64,000 nucleotides of DNA from DATARH01 sp963705325 (GTDB taxonomy: Bacteria > Pseudomonadota > Alphaproteobacteria > ATCC43930 > CGMCC-115725), in contig OY970069.1 of NCBI GenBank assembly GCA_963705325.1, positions 3,782,001 through 3,846,000 on the forward strand, read 5' to 3'. Below are positions 9,946 to 18,014 of the stretch, piece after piece (within the stretch, counting starts at the first letter, position 1; every line of letters begins with the position of its first letter). The notes beneath the pieces are model-generated. The model was given only the letters and a program-made list of their open reading frames with translations. It searched no databases and was not told the DNA's origin. A program made the translations under genes and the position numbers.

Positions 9946-10253
9946 CGGCGCAATCCTTGGCAGAGGGAAGACGAATTGACACGGCCCGGGTTCCGGATGA
10001 ACCCGGGTCGCTAATTCGCCGTCCGCCAGCGTGATGCGTCGTCGTAGTCACGGCGCGGATGTAAGCTCGACTGCGGCGGGCGTCAACCGCTGCGATCGGC
10101 GAGAGCCTCGATTGACTTGGATCAAGGACGCCCGCGCCGTTTGCGTCGTAAAACCACCGGGTGAGAAGGTCGCTGTTTCTCGATATCTCGGGTAGCGATT
10201 GAGATATGCCGCCGGCAAGCCTATATCTTGAACATGCGGTCGGAGGACGCGAG
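9946..10253. other. Intergenic region, about 308 bp, with an FNR/FixK-like box
   Basis: Separates the minus-strand ACT gene and the plus-strand lipoprotein gene, so it should hold divergent promoters. Apart from the FNR/FixK-type dyad at 10112-10125, I see no convincing -35/-10 pair, no RNA gene and no repeat. Reading frames that cross it look like noise. Confidence 0.5.
10112..10125. promoter_or_regulatory. FNR/FixK-type box
   Basis: TTGACTTGGATCAA matches the TTGAT-N4-ATCAA anaerobox consensus at 9 of 10 positions. It lies about 128 bp before the lipoprotein start and about 167 bp before the divergent ACT gene. A site centred at -41.5 would place a plus-strand start near 10160, but the -10 match there (CGTAAA) is weak. 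Binding is inferred from the motif only. Confidence 0.45.
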
Positions 10254-10475
10254 ATGACGCTGTTGCGGGTTGGCCTTGCCGTGCTCCTCTGCCTTGGCGG
10301 CGCGAGCGGCTGCGCTCCCGGGGGGCCGGAGCGTGCCAGCGACATCCAGAACCTGCACGGCATCAGTGACGACATCTCAGCCGTCGGCATGACTGATTCC
10401 ACAAGCCGCAAGACGCATGATCCCAATGCGATCACGACGCTGCCGAACAACTACCAGACGATCGACATGCAGTAG
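10254..10475 (+). CDS. Small lipoprotein of unknown function
   Basis: 73 aa from the ATG at 10254, with GGAGG seven bases upstream. Residues 1-18 are a lipoprotein signal (MTLLRVGLAVLLCLGGASGC) with the Cys of the lipobox at 20. The rest is polar and has no motif I recognise; NLHGISDDISAVGM and the tail LPNNYQTIDMQ are the most distinctive parts. An FNR/FixK-like box lies about 130 bp upstream. mcd follows 30 bp later on the same strand. Confidence 0.65.
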   Translation: MTLLRVGLAVLLCLGGASGCAPGGPERASDIQNLHGISDDISAVGMTDSTSRKTHDPNAITTLPNNYQTIDMQ

Positions 10476-10505
10476 GCGCCGCTCGTTTGGCGGCGTGCTG
10501 ACGCA

Positions 10506-12131
10506 ATGAGCCTTCTGAATAGCGCCGCCGAAGCGCTCGCCTCGGCTGAGGCGCTGCTAGCGCGAGCGCGGGCAGCGCTCTCTTCGCGGGTCACCAAGGA
10601 CGGTGCGGTCGATGCGAGCCGGCTCGACGCCGAGCAGATCGCCGCGCACGGTCTTGCCTGGATGGCGACTTATGTTGCCGCGCTACGGCAACTCCACGGC
10701 TGGGCCAAGCGCCTGGACGAGGCCAGCGAGTTTGGTGAGGCGCAGCGGCTGATCGTCGCGGTCGGCTTCGGCGAGTACCTCGCGCAGCTGGCGGGCGGCA
10801 TCGCTATGGGGCAGGGGGAGATCGCCCGTCCGCTGGATCTGGGCATCGCCGAGGACGAGCTCGCGCCGCTGCGGGCGAGTCCGCTGGTCGCCGGCCTCGG
10901 CGAGGCGCGAGCACGGCTCGGCGCCGTCCTTGCCGAGGGGATGCCGTCCGGAGGTGACAGCCTCGGCGACGAAACGCTCGAATTGATCCGCGACCAGGTC
11001 CGCCGCTTCGCCGAGAACGCGGTCGCGCCGCATGCACACGACTGGCACCGCGCCGACCGGCTGATCCCGCTCGAGGTCATCGATGAGTTGTCGGAGATCG
11101 GGGTCTTCGGCGTCACGCTGCCGGAAGAGTATGGCGGGCTCGGCCTCGGCAAGATGGCGATGTGCGTCGTCTCCGAGGAATTGTCGCGCGGCTATATCGG
11201 CGTCGGCTCGCTCGGCACCCGCTCGGAGATCGCCGGCGAGCTGATCCGGGTCAGCGGCACGCCGGAGCAGAAATCCCGCTGGCTCCCTGGCATCGCCTCC
11301 GGAGCGGTGCTGCCGACCGCGGTGTTCACCGAACCGAATGCCGGCTCCGACCTCGCCAGCCTGCAGACCCGCGCGGTCAAAGACGGCGACATTTACCGTA
11401 TCTACGGTGCCAAGACCTGGATCACCCACGGCGCGCGCTCCGACCTGATGACCTTGTTGGCTCGCACCGGCGCGTCCGATAGCGGCTATCGTGGTCTTTC
11501 CATGTTCCTCGCGCCGAAACCGCGCGGCGACGACGCCAACCCGTTCCCGGCCGACGGCATGTCGGGCAGCGAAATCCCGGTGCTCGGCTATCGCGGCATG
11601 AAGGAATACGAGATCGCTTTCGATGGGTTCGCGGTGCCGCAAGACTGCGTGCTCGGTGGGGTCGAGGGCGAGGGGTTCAAGCAGCTGATGGCGACGTTCG
11701 AGAGCGCGCGGGTGCAGACCGCCGCGCGCGCCGTCGGGGTCGCGCAGAATGCCTTCGAGCTGGCGATGGCTTACGCTCGGGAGCGCCGCCAGTTCGGTCG
11801 CAACATCGCCGCCTTCCCGCGCGTCCAGCTGAAGCTGGTGATGATGGCGGTCGAAACCATGATGGCGCGCCAGCTCGCGTATTTCGCCGCGCGCGAAAAG
11901 GATAGCGGCCGGCGCTGCGACATCGAGGCGGGGATGGCGAAGCTGCTGGCCGCCCGCGTCGCCTGGACCAACGCCGACAACGCCGTGCAAATCCATGGCG
12001 GCAATGGTTACGCGATCGAATATCCGATCAGCCGCGTGCTCAACGACGCGCGCATCCTCAACATTTTCGAGGGGGCCGCCGAAATCCAGGCCCAGATCAT
12101 CGCCCGCGGGTTATTAGCGGGACGGAATTAA
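10506..12131 (+). CDS. mcd: (2S)-methylsuccinyl-CoA dehydrogenase, ethylmalonyl-CoA pathway
   Basis: 541 aa, longer than ordinary acyl-CoA dehydrogenases. Residues 1-150 are an extra N-terminal domain (HGLAWMATYVAALRQ, GFGEYLAQLAGGIAM) that I associate with Mcd. The acyl-CoA dehydrogenase core follows: LPEEYGGLGLG, FTEPNAGSDLAS, KTWITHGARSD, RRQFGRNIAAFPRVQ and the C-terminal QIHGGNGYAIEYPISRVLNDARI. Mcd oxidises (2S)-methylsuccinyl-CoA to mesaconyl-CoA in acetyl-CoA assimilation without isocitrate lyase. The family member is inferred from the N-terminal domain. No other pathway gene is in the window. A hairpin-forming repeat follows the stop. Confidence 0.78.
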   Translation: MSLLNSAAEALASAEALLARARAALSSRVTKDGAVDASRLDAEQIAAHGLAWMATYVAALRQLHGWAKRLDEASEFGEAQRLIVAVGFGEYLAQLAGGIAMGQGEIARPLDLGIAEDELAPLRASPLVAGLGEARARLGAVLAEGMPSGGDSLGDETLELIRDQVRRFAENAVAPHAHDWHRADRLIPLEVIDELSEIGVFGVTLPEEYGGLGLGKMAMCVVSEELSRGYIGVGSLGTRSEIAGELIRVSGTPEQKSRWLPGIASGAVLPTAVFTEPNAGSDLASLQTRAVKDGDIYRIYGAKTWITHGARSDLMTLLARTGASDSGYRGLSMFLAPKPRGDDANPFPADGMSGSEIPVLGYRGMKEYEIAFDGFAVPQDCVLGGVEGEGFKQLMATFESARVQTAARAVGVAQNAFELAMAYARERRQFGRNIAAFPRVQLKLVMMAVETMMARQLAYFAAREKDSGRRCDIEAGMAKLLAARVAWTNADNAVQIHGGNGYAIEYPISRVLNDARILNIFEGAAEIQAQIIARGLLAGRN

Positions 12132-12136
12132 AAATG

Positions 12137-12216
12137 CGCTTCCCGGCATAAGCCGGGACCCACCTTTCGGCGCCTCAGACGACTGACAGGTAGACCCCGG
12201 CCTTCGCCGGGGAGCG
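12137..12216. repeat. Dispersed intergenic hairpin repeat, copy 1
   Basis: Two GC-rich stem-loops: TCCCGGC-ATAA-GCCGGGA (12141-12158) and CCCCGGC-CTTC-GCCGGGG (12195-12212), each with a 7-bp stem. The same element recurs at 33752 (half) and 34241 (full). It lies between the convergent ends of mcd and alaX, where it may end transcription from both sides or fold in mRNA. No U-run follows it here. Confidence 0.85.
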
Positions 12217-12234
12217 TTAGATGTTGGGTGAGGT

Positions 12235-12945
12235 TTAGCCCACGAGCGCCACGTTGATGCGGCGGTTTTGCCGGCCCTTGTTCTCGATCTTGCCGACCTC
12301 GACCGGGCCGATCTCGGCGGTGTTCTTGACATGCGTGCCGCCGCACGGCTGCAAATCGACCCCGTCGATCTCCAACAGACGCACCTTGCCGGCGCCGGTC
12401 GGGGGCTTGACCGACATCGTGCGTACCAACTCGGGGTGCGCCTCAAGCTCCGCATCGTCGATCCAACGCGGCGCGACCGCATGACCCTCGGCGATGAGCT
12501 TGTTCAACGCGGCGCCGATCGCGTCCTTGTCGAGGCTCGCACCCGGCACGTCGAAATCGAGCCGGCCGCGCCCGTCGCCGACCGAGCCGCCCGTCACCGC
12601 GCCGGGCACCACGGCGCATAGCAGGTGCAGGCAGGTGTGCATACGCATCAGGCGATGCCGCCGCTCCCAATCGATCTCGGCGCTGACCTCCGCGCCGGGC
12701 GCGGGCAGCGCCGCGCCAGGCGCCGGCACATGTATCACCTCGTCGGCGCCGTCGCCCTTCACCGTGTCGGCGACCGCGGTCGTCGTCCCGTCAGCCCAGC
12801 GCAGCACGCCGCTGTCGCCCGGCTGCCCGCCACCGGTCGGGTAGAACACGGTGCGGTCGAGCCGGATGCCGCGCTCATCGACGGCCGTCACCCGCGCGCT
12901 ACAGGAGCGGACATAGGCGTCGTCGCGGAAAAGAAGTTCAGTCAT
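12235..12945 (-). CDS. alaX: AlaX-type trans-editing alanyl-tRNA deacylase
   Basis: 236 aa, cytoplasmic. It resembles the editing half of alanyl-tRNA synthetase. The N-terminal FYPTGGGQPGDSG is the AlaX/AlaRS-type beta-barrel motif. RMHTCLHLL (HxxxH) and CGGTH (CxxxH) provide the zinc ligands. Such proteins remove serine or glycine wrongly attached to tRNA-Ala. The start lies 4 bp after the stop of the cysteine-synthase-like gene, so they form an operon. Confidence 0.88.
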   Translation of the reverse strand: MTELLFRDDAYVRSCSARVTAVDERGIRLDRTVFYPTGGGQPGDSGVLRWADGTTTAVADTVKGDGADEVIHVPAPGAALPAPGAEVSAEIDWERRHRLMRMHTCLHLLCAVVPGAVTGGSVGDGRGRLDFDVPGASLDKDAIGAALNKLIAEGHAVAPRWIDDAELEAHPELVRTMSVKPPTGAGKVRLLEIDGVDLQPCGGTHVKNTAEIGPVEVGKIENKGRQNRRINVALVG

Positions 12946-12949
12946 CGCA

Positions 12950-13951
12950 CTAGCTCAGCCACGGTGGAGTGGGGAGGTTCTTCTCGCGCAGGAAGGCAGG
13001 GTTGAACAGCTTCGACTGATAGCGCGTGCCCGAATCGGCGAGGATGGTGACGATGGTGTGCCCGGGCCCCATTTCCTTGGCCAGCCGGATTGCGCCGCAG
13101 ACATTGATCCCGGTCGAGCCGCCAAGGATCAGCCCCTCGTCCTGCGCCAGCGAGAACAGCACCGGCAGCATCTCCGCGTCGGTGATCTGATACTGGCCGT
13201 CCGGGGCGAAGCCTTTGAGGTTCTCCGTCTCGCGATTATTGCCGATGCCCTCGGTGATCGAGCTTCCCTCGGGCCTGAACTCGCGCCGCGCGTACCAGCT
13301 GTAAATGCCAGACCCCATGCAGTCGGATAGATAGACCCTGATCTGCGGATTGCGCTCCTTGAGCGCGATGCCGCACCCCGACAGCGTGCCGCCGGTGCCG
13401 ACCGCGCAGACAAACCCGTCCACCTTGCCCTCGGTCTGCCGCCAGATCTCGGGCCCGGTCGTCTCGTAATGGCCACGGCGGTTGGCGAGGTTGTCGAACT
13501 GGTTGGCCCAGACCGCGCCGTTCGGTTCGGTCTGCGCCAACTCCTCGGCGAGGCGGCCGGAATAGCGCACGTAATTGTCCGGGTTGGCATAGGGCACCGC
13601 CGGCACCAGCCGCAGATCGGCGCCGCACAGCCGCAGCATGTCCTTCTTTTCCTGGCTCTGCGTCTCGGGCATGACGATGACCGAGCGGTAGCCGCGCGCG
13701 TTGGCGACCAGCGCCAGGCCAATCCCGGTATTGCCTGCGGTGCCCTCGACGATGACCCCGCCCGGCCGCAACAGGCCGCGCTCCTCGGCGTCCTTGATGA
13801 TGTAAAGCCCGGCGCGATCCTTGACCGAGCCGCCGGGATTGAGGAACTCCGCCTTGCCAAGGATCGTGCAGCCGGTCTCTTCCGAGGCGCGGCGCAGCTT
13901 GATCAGCGGCGTATTGCCGACCGAGCCGATAAACCCGTCGCGGATATCCAT
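12950..13951 (-). CDS. Cysteine synthase-family PLP enzyme (CysK or Cds1-like)
   Basis: 333 aa from MDIRDGFIGSVGNTPL at 13951. It belongs to fold-type II PLP enzymes: the PLP lysine is in NPGGSVKDRAG, the phosphate loop in GTAGNTGIG and a Gly-rich loop in GTGGTLSG. Most members make cysteine from O-acetylserine and sulfide. The inserts YANPDNYVRYSGRLAEE and WANQFDNLANRRGHYETTGPEIW also resemble the Cds1-type L-cysteine desulfhydrases, which run the other way. I cannot decide between them. Upstream residues before 13951 are low-quality and not used. Confidence 0.75.
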   Translation of the reverse strand: MDIRDGFIGSVGNTPLIKLRRASEETGCTILGKAEFLNPGGSVKDRAGLYIIKDAEERGLLRPGGVIVEGTAGNTGIGLALVANARGYRSVIVMPETQSQEKKDMLRLCGADLRLVPAVPYANPDNYVRYSGRLAEELAQTEPNGAVWANQFDNLANRRGHYETTGPEIWRQTEGKVDGFVCAVGTGGTLSGCGIALKERNPQIRVYLSDCMGSGIYSWYARREFRPEGSSITEGIGNNRETENLKGFAPDGQYQITDAEMLPVLFSLAQDEGLILGGSTGINVCGAIRLAKEMGPGHTIVTILADSGTRYQSKLFNPAFLREKNLPTPPWLS

Positions 13952-14034
13952 GCCGATACTCCGAACCGATACAAGCCGCGGGAATTTTGCTCTAGAAGGT
14001 GGTGATTGCCCAGACCGAGGGAAATGTCTTTCGC

Positions 14035-15213
14035 ATGAGCGAAGTCCGCGACGGCGAATTGTTCCCAATCCCGGAGACCGACCGGTCGACCGGCCTCTTG
14101 CCGTCACAGATGCTGCGGGCGGCGGTCAAGCTCGGCCACGAGCTGACCGGCACAGTTCCCATCGGAGACGACCAGATCCAGCCCGCCAGTATCGATCTGC
14201 GGCTCGGCGAGGTGGCGTACCGGGTACGGGCGAGTTTCCTGCCGGGCGGGCGCAATACCGTCAAGGAAAAGCTCGACCAGCTGTCGATGCACCGAATCGA
14301 CTTGACCGGCGGGACGGTGCTGGAGCGCGACTGCGTCTACATCGTGCCGCTGCTGGAGATGACCGGGCTGCCTCGGCGCACCTCCGCGGCGGCCAATCCG
14401 AAAAGTTCGACCGGGCGGCTCGACGTCTTCGCCCGGGTCATCACCGACCACGGCACCGAATTCGACCGTATTCGCGATGGCTACAAGGGCCTGCTGTACG
14501 CGGAAATCTCGCCGCGCGCGTTCAGTATCGTCGTGCGCACGGGCTCGCGCCTGGTGCAGCTGCGTATCCGCCGCGGCTCGCCGATCTTTCGCGACACCGC
14601 GCTGCGCCGGCTTCACGCCGAGCAGCCGCTGGTCGAGGCGCCCGAGGATGGCGCCCCGAGCGCGCAGACCATCCGCAATGGCCTCGTCTTCACTGTCGAT
14701 GTGGTCGGCGCGCCGGATACCGGCCTTGTTGGCTACAAGGCGCGCCGCCATACCGGGGTGATCGACGTCGACAAGGTCAACTATTACGACCCCAACGACT
14801 TCTGGGAGCCGATCTACGCCCGGCGCGGGCCCGGCGATCCCTCTGGACTGGTGCTCGACCCCAACGATTTCTACATCCTCGCCTCGCGCGAGGCGGTCGT
14901 CGTGCCGGCCGATCACGCCGCCGAGATGCTCCCCTACGACACCTTTGTCGGCGAGTTTCGCGTGCATTACGCCGGGTTTTTCGACCCTGGTTTCGGCGCG
15001 GCCGAAGCGGGCGGCAGCGGCAGCCGCGCGGTGCTCGAGGTGCGCTCGCACGAGGTGCCGTTCCTCATCGAACACGGCCAGACCATGGGCCGCCTCGTCT
15101 ACGAGCCGTTGATCGCGCGCCCCGACCAGCTCTACGGCATGGGCATCGGCTCGTCCTATCAGAGCCAGGGACTGGCGCTTTCCAAGCACTTCAAGAAAGT
15201 GCCGTTGCGCTAA
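14035..15213 (+). CDS. dcd: dCTP deaminase family protein, long two-domain form
   Basis: 392 aa from the ATG at 14035; a GTG at 13999 would add 12 residues. The long alphaproteobacterial dCTP deaminase family has two dUTPase-like halves. The first half has IQPASIDLRLGEVAYRVR and PKSSTGRLDVFARV, where PKSSTGR is the substrate-binding motif. The second half has GVIDVDKVNYYDPNDFWEP and VGEFRVHYAGFFDPGFG. It should convert dCTP to dUTP for thymidylate synthesis. Its promoter must lie in the 83 bp before it, shared with the divergent cysteine-synthase gene. The stop overlaps nudF. Confidence 0.8.
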   Translation: MSEVRDGELFPIPETDRSTGLLPSQMLRAAVKLGHELTGTVPIGDDQIQPASIDLRLGEVAYRVRASFLPGGRNTVKEKLDQLSMHRIDLTGGTVLERDCVYIVPLLEMTGLPRRTSAAANPKSSTGRLDVFARVITDHGTEFDRIRDGYKGLLYAEISPRAFSIVVRTGSRLVQLRIRRGSPIFRDTALRRLHAEQPLVEAPEDGAPSAQTIRNGLVFTVDVVGAPDTGLVGYKARRHTGVIDVDKVNYYDPNDFWEPIYARRGPGDPSGLVLDPNDFYILASREAVVVPADHAAEMLPYDTFVGEFRVHYAGFFDPGFGAAEAGGSGSRAVLEVRSHEVPFLIEHGQTMGRLVYEPLIARPDQLYGMGIGSSYQSQGLALSKHFKKVPLR

Positions 15214-15848
15214 GCGCTTCCCCGTTTGCGCCGCACCTCGTCGCGGTGCCGCAGCAGCCAGTAGAGACAGACCAGCGTGTGCCCGTTGTCGATCTCGCCG
15301 GCATCGACCATGCGCTCGATCTCGGCCATTGGCTTGACCACGACGCGAATGTCCTCGTCTTCTTCGGGCACCCCGTGTACGCCGCCGGCGTTGCGTGAGT
15401 CTACCCGGCCGCAGAACAGCATCGTCGCCTGGTCGGAGTCGCCGGGAGTGGGCGTATAGCGCTGGATCGGGATCGGCTCGCCGATGATCTCGAGCCCGGC
15501 CTCCTCGACCGCCTCGCGGCGGGCGACCTCGGCGTCGCTCTCGCCGTCATGGTCAACCAGCCCGGCGACGACCTCGATTACCCAGGGTGTGAACCCGGCG
15601 AGCAGCGGCGCCAAACGGAATTGCTCGATCAACACGACTTCGTCTCGATCGGGGTCGTAGAGCAGGACCGCGACCGCGGCGCCGCGGCGGGTGATGTCCC
15701 AGACCCGCTCGCCGCTCCATTCGCCGGAGAACATCCGGTGACGGAAGCGGATGACATCAAGCCGCAGATGCCGCTTGAAGGCGATTTCCTGCGAGATGAC
15801 GCGCAGATCGGGGTGGCCAGGAATATCGCCCTCAGGAATGTCACTCAT
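15210..15848 (-). CDS. nudF: ADP-ribose pyrophosphatase-type NUDIX hydrolase
   Basis: 212 aa. The NUDIX box is complete: GLVDHDGESDAEVARREAVEEAGL. The preceding VVLIEQFRLAP and the PTPGDSDQ segment after it are typical of NudF, which splits ADP-ribose to AMP and ribose 5-phosphate. The start overlaps the end of the DUF1491 gene by 8 bp, which suggests coupled translation. The stop overlaps the convergent dcd stop by 3 bases. Confidence 0.85.
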   Translation of the reverse strand: MSDIPEGDIPGHPDLRVISQEIAFKRHLRLDVIRFRHRMFSGEWSGERVWDITRRGAAVAVLLYDPDRDEVVLIEQFRLAPLLAGFTPWVIEVVAGLVDHDGESDAEVARREAVEEAGLEIIGEPIPIQRYTPTPGDSDQATMLFCGRVDSRNAGGVHGVPEEDEDIRVVVKPMAEIERMVDAGEIDNGHTLVCLYWLLRHRDEVRRKRGSA

Positions 15849-16182
15849 CGATGATGTCGCCGTCGATCACGGTTTCGGGCGCGGCGGTCTCGATCTCGAC
15901 CACCCAGAGATCGGGATCGTACTGCCGCTGCCGGGCGATATAGGCATCGGCCGTGCTTTCGTCGACCGGCGCCGCGCCGGTCGCGCGCATCCACGCGAGG
16001 GTACCGTCGGCACGGCGGGTTTGGGTCAGTACAGTGCTGCCGCTGTCGCGGTCATAGAGCTTGACGAGGATGGTCCCGGCGTCGGGATCGCCGTGCGCCG
16101 TCACCACCACCCCGATCGCCGCGAGATCGCAGCGACGGATCAGCGCCTTCACCTGGATATGCGTCTTGAGCCGGGCTTCCAT
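15841..16182 (-). CDS. DUF1491 family protein
   Basis: 113 aa. The MEARLKTHIQVKALIRRCD start, GDPDAGTILVKLYD and the tail RQRQYDPDLWVVEIE match the DUF1491 family, which is confined to Alphaproteobacteria and has no known role. It is soluble with no signal peptide. It lies directly before nudF with an 8-bp overlap and is probably co-transcribed with it. Confidence 0.8.
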   Translation of the reverse strand: MEARLKTHIQVKALIRRCDLAAIGVVVTAHGDPDAGTILVKLYDRDSGSTVLTQTRRADGTLAWMRATGAAPVDESTADAYIARQRQYDPDLWVVEIETAAPETVIDGDIIDE

Positions 16183-16204
16183 TTTCGTCGCACCGGCGCC
16201 GCGC

Positions 16205-16663
16205 TTACAGCCGCTTCAACTGCTCGATCCCGCCGACGCCGGCGTCACGATAGATCGCCAGCAGCTCGCCGTCGCCGATCATGAAATAGGTCGTGCCGCC
16301 TTGGTCGCAGGTAACCTCGGCGACCGGGTATTCCGGTTTGACCAGCAGCGATTTGAGCTTGTCCTCGAGGTCGGGCTGCTTTGGGAACAGCGCCCCAAAC
16401 GGCGCGGTCGCCATGCGGCCGTAGGCGATCTTGAAGACGCCGTTGCAATCGCCCGGACCCATCGCCGTGGGCTTGCTGTTGTTGGGGGTGACAGTCACGG
16501 AATCGGCGGCGAAGGTCACCCGGTCGTTGTCGGCGTTGCTCCAGGTGCCGATGATCGGGTTCTCGGGTGCCCAGCCGGGAAATAGGGAGCACGCGCCCAG
16601 GAGCGCCGCCATGACAAGAGCGGCCAAGTGGCTACCAAAGGCGGGGATCTGCCTAGCGTTCAT
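16205..16663 (-). CDS. Lipoprotein of unknown function
   Basis: 152 aa from the ATG at 16663. The signal contains LVMAALLGACSLFPG with a lipobox Cys. The mature part has an IIGTWSNADNDRVTFAADSVTV stretch, as in lipocalin-like or META-type small domains that begin with a Gly-x-Trp. No family is certain. It may be the first gene of the run into DUF1491 and nudF. No clear ribosome-binding site is visible. Confidence 0.6.
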   Translation of the reverse strand: MNARQIPAFGSHLAALVMAALLGACSLFPGWAPENPIIGTWSNADNDRVTFAADSVTVTPNNSKPTAMGPGDCNGVFKIAYGRMATAPFGALFPKQPDLEDKLKSLLVKPEYPVAEVTCDQGGTTYFMIGDGELLAIYRDAGVGGIEQLKRL

Positions 16664-16771
16664 TGGGGCGAGTGTAGGGTGGGAGGTTCCAATGTCACGC
16701 GAAAAGCTACCGGCGGTTGCTCTGGCGTAGCCGGTGATGGTGGAATTGCGCGACAGCGCAGGAGGCAACCC

Positions 16772-17605
16772 ATGACCTTGATCGACCGCATCGGCATCGA
16801 CATCGGGCGCAAGCTGACGCTTGAGGACGCGGTGGAGTGGGCGACCGAGCACCGGGTCCGCTACATCGACATCCAGCTCGACGCCGGCGACAACGCGCTC
16901 GGCACGATCAGCGGCATCCGCGGCTCGCGGGTTAAGGAGATGTGCGAGCGGCACGGCGTCCGGCTCGGACTCCACACGGCGTCGGCGGTCAATGTCGCCG
17001 AATGCGCGCCGATCGTGTCGGACGCGGTCGAAGCCTATCTCAAAGCCTATGTCGATGCCGCGGTGCGGCTTGGCGCGAAATGGATCGTCATGCATGCCGG
17101 CTTCCATTTCACCTCCGACAAGGCGGAGCGGATGAAGGCCGGGCGCGAGCGGCTGAAGCGCGTCATCGCCTACGCTGAAAACAAGGGGGCGCTGATCGTG
17201 CTGGAAAACCTCAACAAGGAACCGGACAATGCGGAGGTTCACTACCTTGCCCATACGGTCGAGGAGTGGCGCTACTACTACGACGATATCCGCTCGACGG
17301 CGTTCAAACTCTCCTTCACCGCCAACCACGCCCACCTCGTCCCCGAGGGCATCCCGGGCTTTGTCGATGCGCTAGACCTGTCGCGGGTCGCCGAGGTGCG
17401 CCTCGCCGATTGCTTCCGCAACGGCTTCGAAGAGCATCTGAAGCCAGGCGCGGGCGACCTCGATTTCGGCGATATGTTCCGCCGCCTCGAAGGCGGTGGG
17501 TTCAAGGGCCACTACACCAACGCCTTCGGCTCGCTCGACGATATGCTCGCCGCGCGCCCCTATCTCGTCGCGATGGCCAAGGCGGCGGGTGTCAGGGTCG
17601 ATTGA
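16772..17605 (+). CDS. Sugar phosphate isomerase/epimerase, xylose-isomerase-like TIM barrel
   Basis: 277 aa from the ATG at 16772, preceded by AGGAGG. It shows the AP-endonuclease-2/xylose-isomerase-like barrel: RLGLHTASAVN, WIVMHAGFHF, LIVLENLN (metal-ligand Glu), KLSFTANHAHLV and EVRLADC. Members isomerise or epimerise sugars and polyols with a divalent metal. The substrate is unknown and the neighbours give no hint. It is convergent with the small lipoprotein gene after it. Confidence 0.75.
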   Translation: MTLIDRIGIDIGRKLTLEDAVEWATEHRVRYIDIQLDAGDNALGTISGIRGSRVKEMCERHGVRLGLHTASAVNVAECAPIVSDAVEAYLKAYVDAAVRLGAKWIVMHAGFHFTSDKAERMKAGRERLKRVIAYAENKGALIVLENLNKEPDNAEVHYLAHTVEEWRYYYDDIRSTAFKLSFTANHAHLVPEGIPGFVDALDLSRVAEVRLADCFRNGFEEHLKPGAGDLDFGDMFRRLEGGGFKGHYTNAFGSLDDMLAARPYLVAMAKAAGVRVD

Positions 17606-17618
17606 TCGATCCACGAGC

Positions 17619-17957
17619 TTAGAAATTGATCTGCATCGATTGCAGCACCTCGCGGGAATCGAAGGTGAACGACATCTTCTGGGTCTTTTCCGGACACGCC
17701 GGCGAGGAAGACGAGCTGAGCTTTTGCGGATAGTCGTATTCCATGATCTTGCCGCCGTTCGGCGCCGGCGTCACCGAAGCCGGCTTGCCCAAGGATTTGG
17801 TGACGTCGGACATCGTCGTGCCGCCGGCTTTGAGGTCGGCCACTTGCGCCTTGATGGCGTCGAGATTGCCGGCGGCGTACTCGCAGTGCATTCCCGTTTC
17901 GCCGCTACAGGCGGCCAGCAGCAGGACAAAACCCAAAGCGCATAACCTTGCCGTCAT
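17619..17957 (-). CDS. Small lipoprotein with BamE/SmpA-like core
   Basis: 112 aa from MTARLCALGFVLLLAAC at 17957, a lipoprotein signal with lipobox Cys. The mature region has TTMSDVTKSLGKPASVTPAPNG followed by a tyrosine strand. This matches the pattern of SmpA/OmlA (BamE-like) domains, where a helix, a GxP turn and a beta hairpin follow in order. Whether it joins an outer-membrane assembly complex is not known. A longer start at 17999 would place basic residues before the signal and is less likely. Confidence 0.6.
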   Translation of the reverse strand: MTARLCALGFVLLLAACSGETGMHCEYAAGNLDAIKAQVADLKAGGTTMSDVTKSLGKPASVTPAPNGGKIMEYDYPQKLSSSSSPACPEKTQKMSFTFDSREVLQSMQINF

Positions 17958-18014
17958 TCTGAAACCCCACCCTGGTTTGGAACGGCGAATGTCAGGCACA
18001 ACCGGCCCGACGGG

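Noticed and set aside
9917..10450. 177-codon minus-strand frame across the intergenic region
   Set aside because: No domain; opposite to a lipoprotein with a clear RBS and lipobox.
10683..11996. 437-codon open frame opposite mcd
   Set aside because: Antisense shadow of a well-supported dehydrogenase gene.
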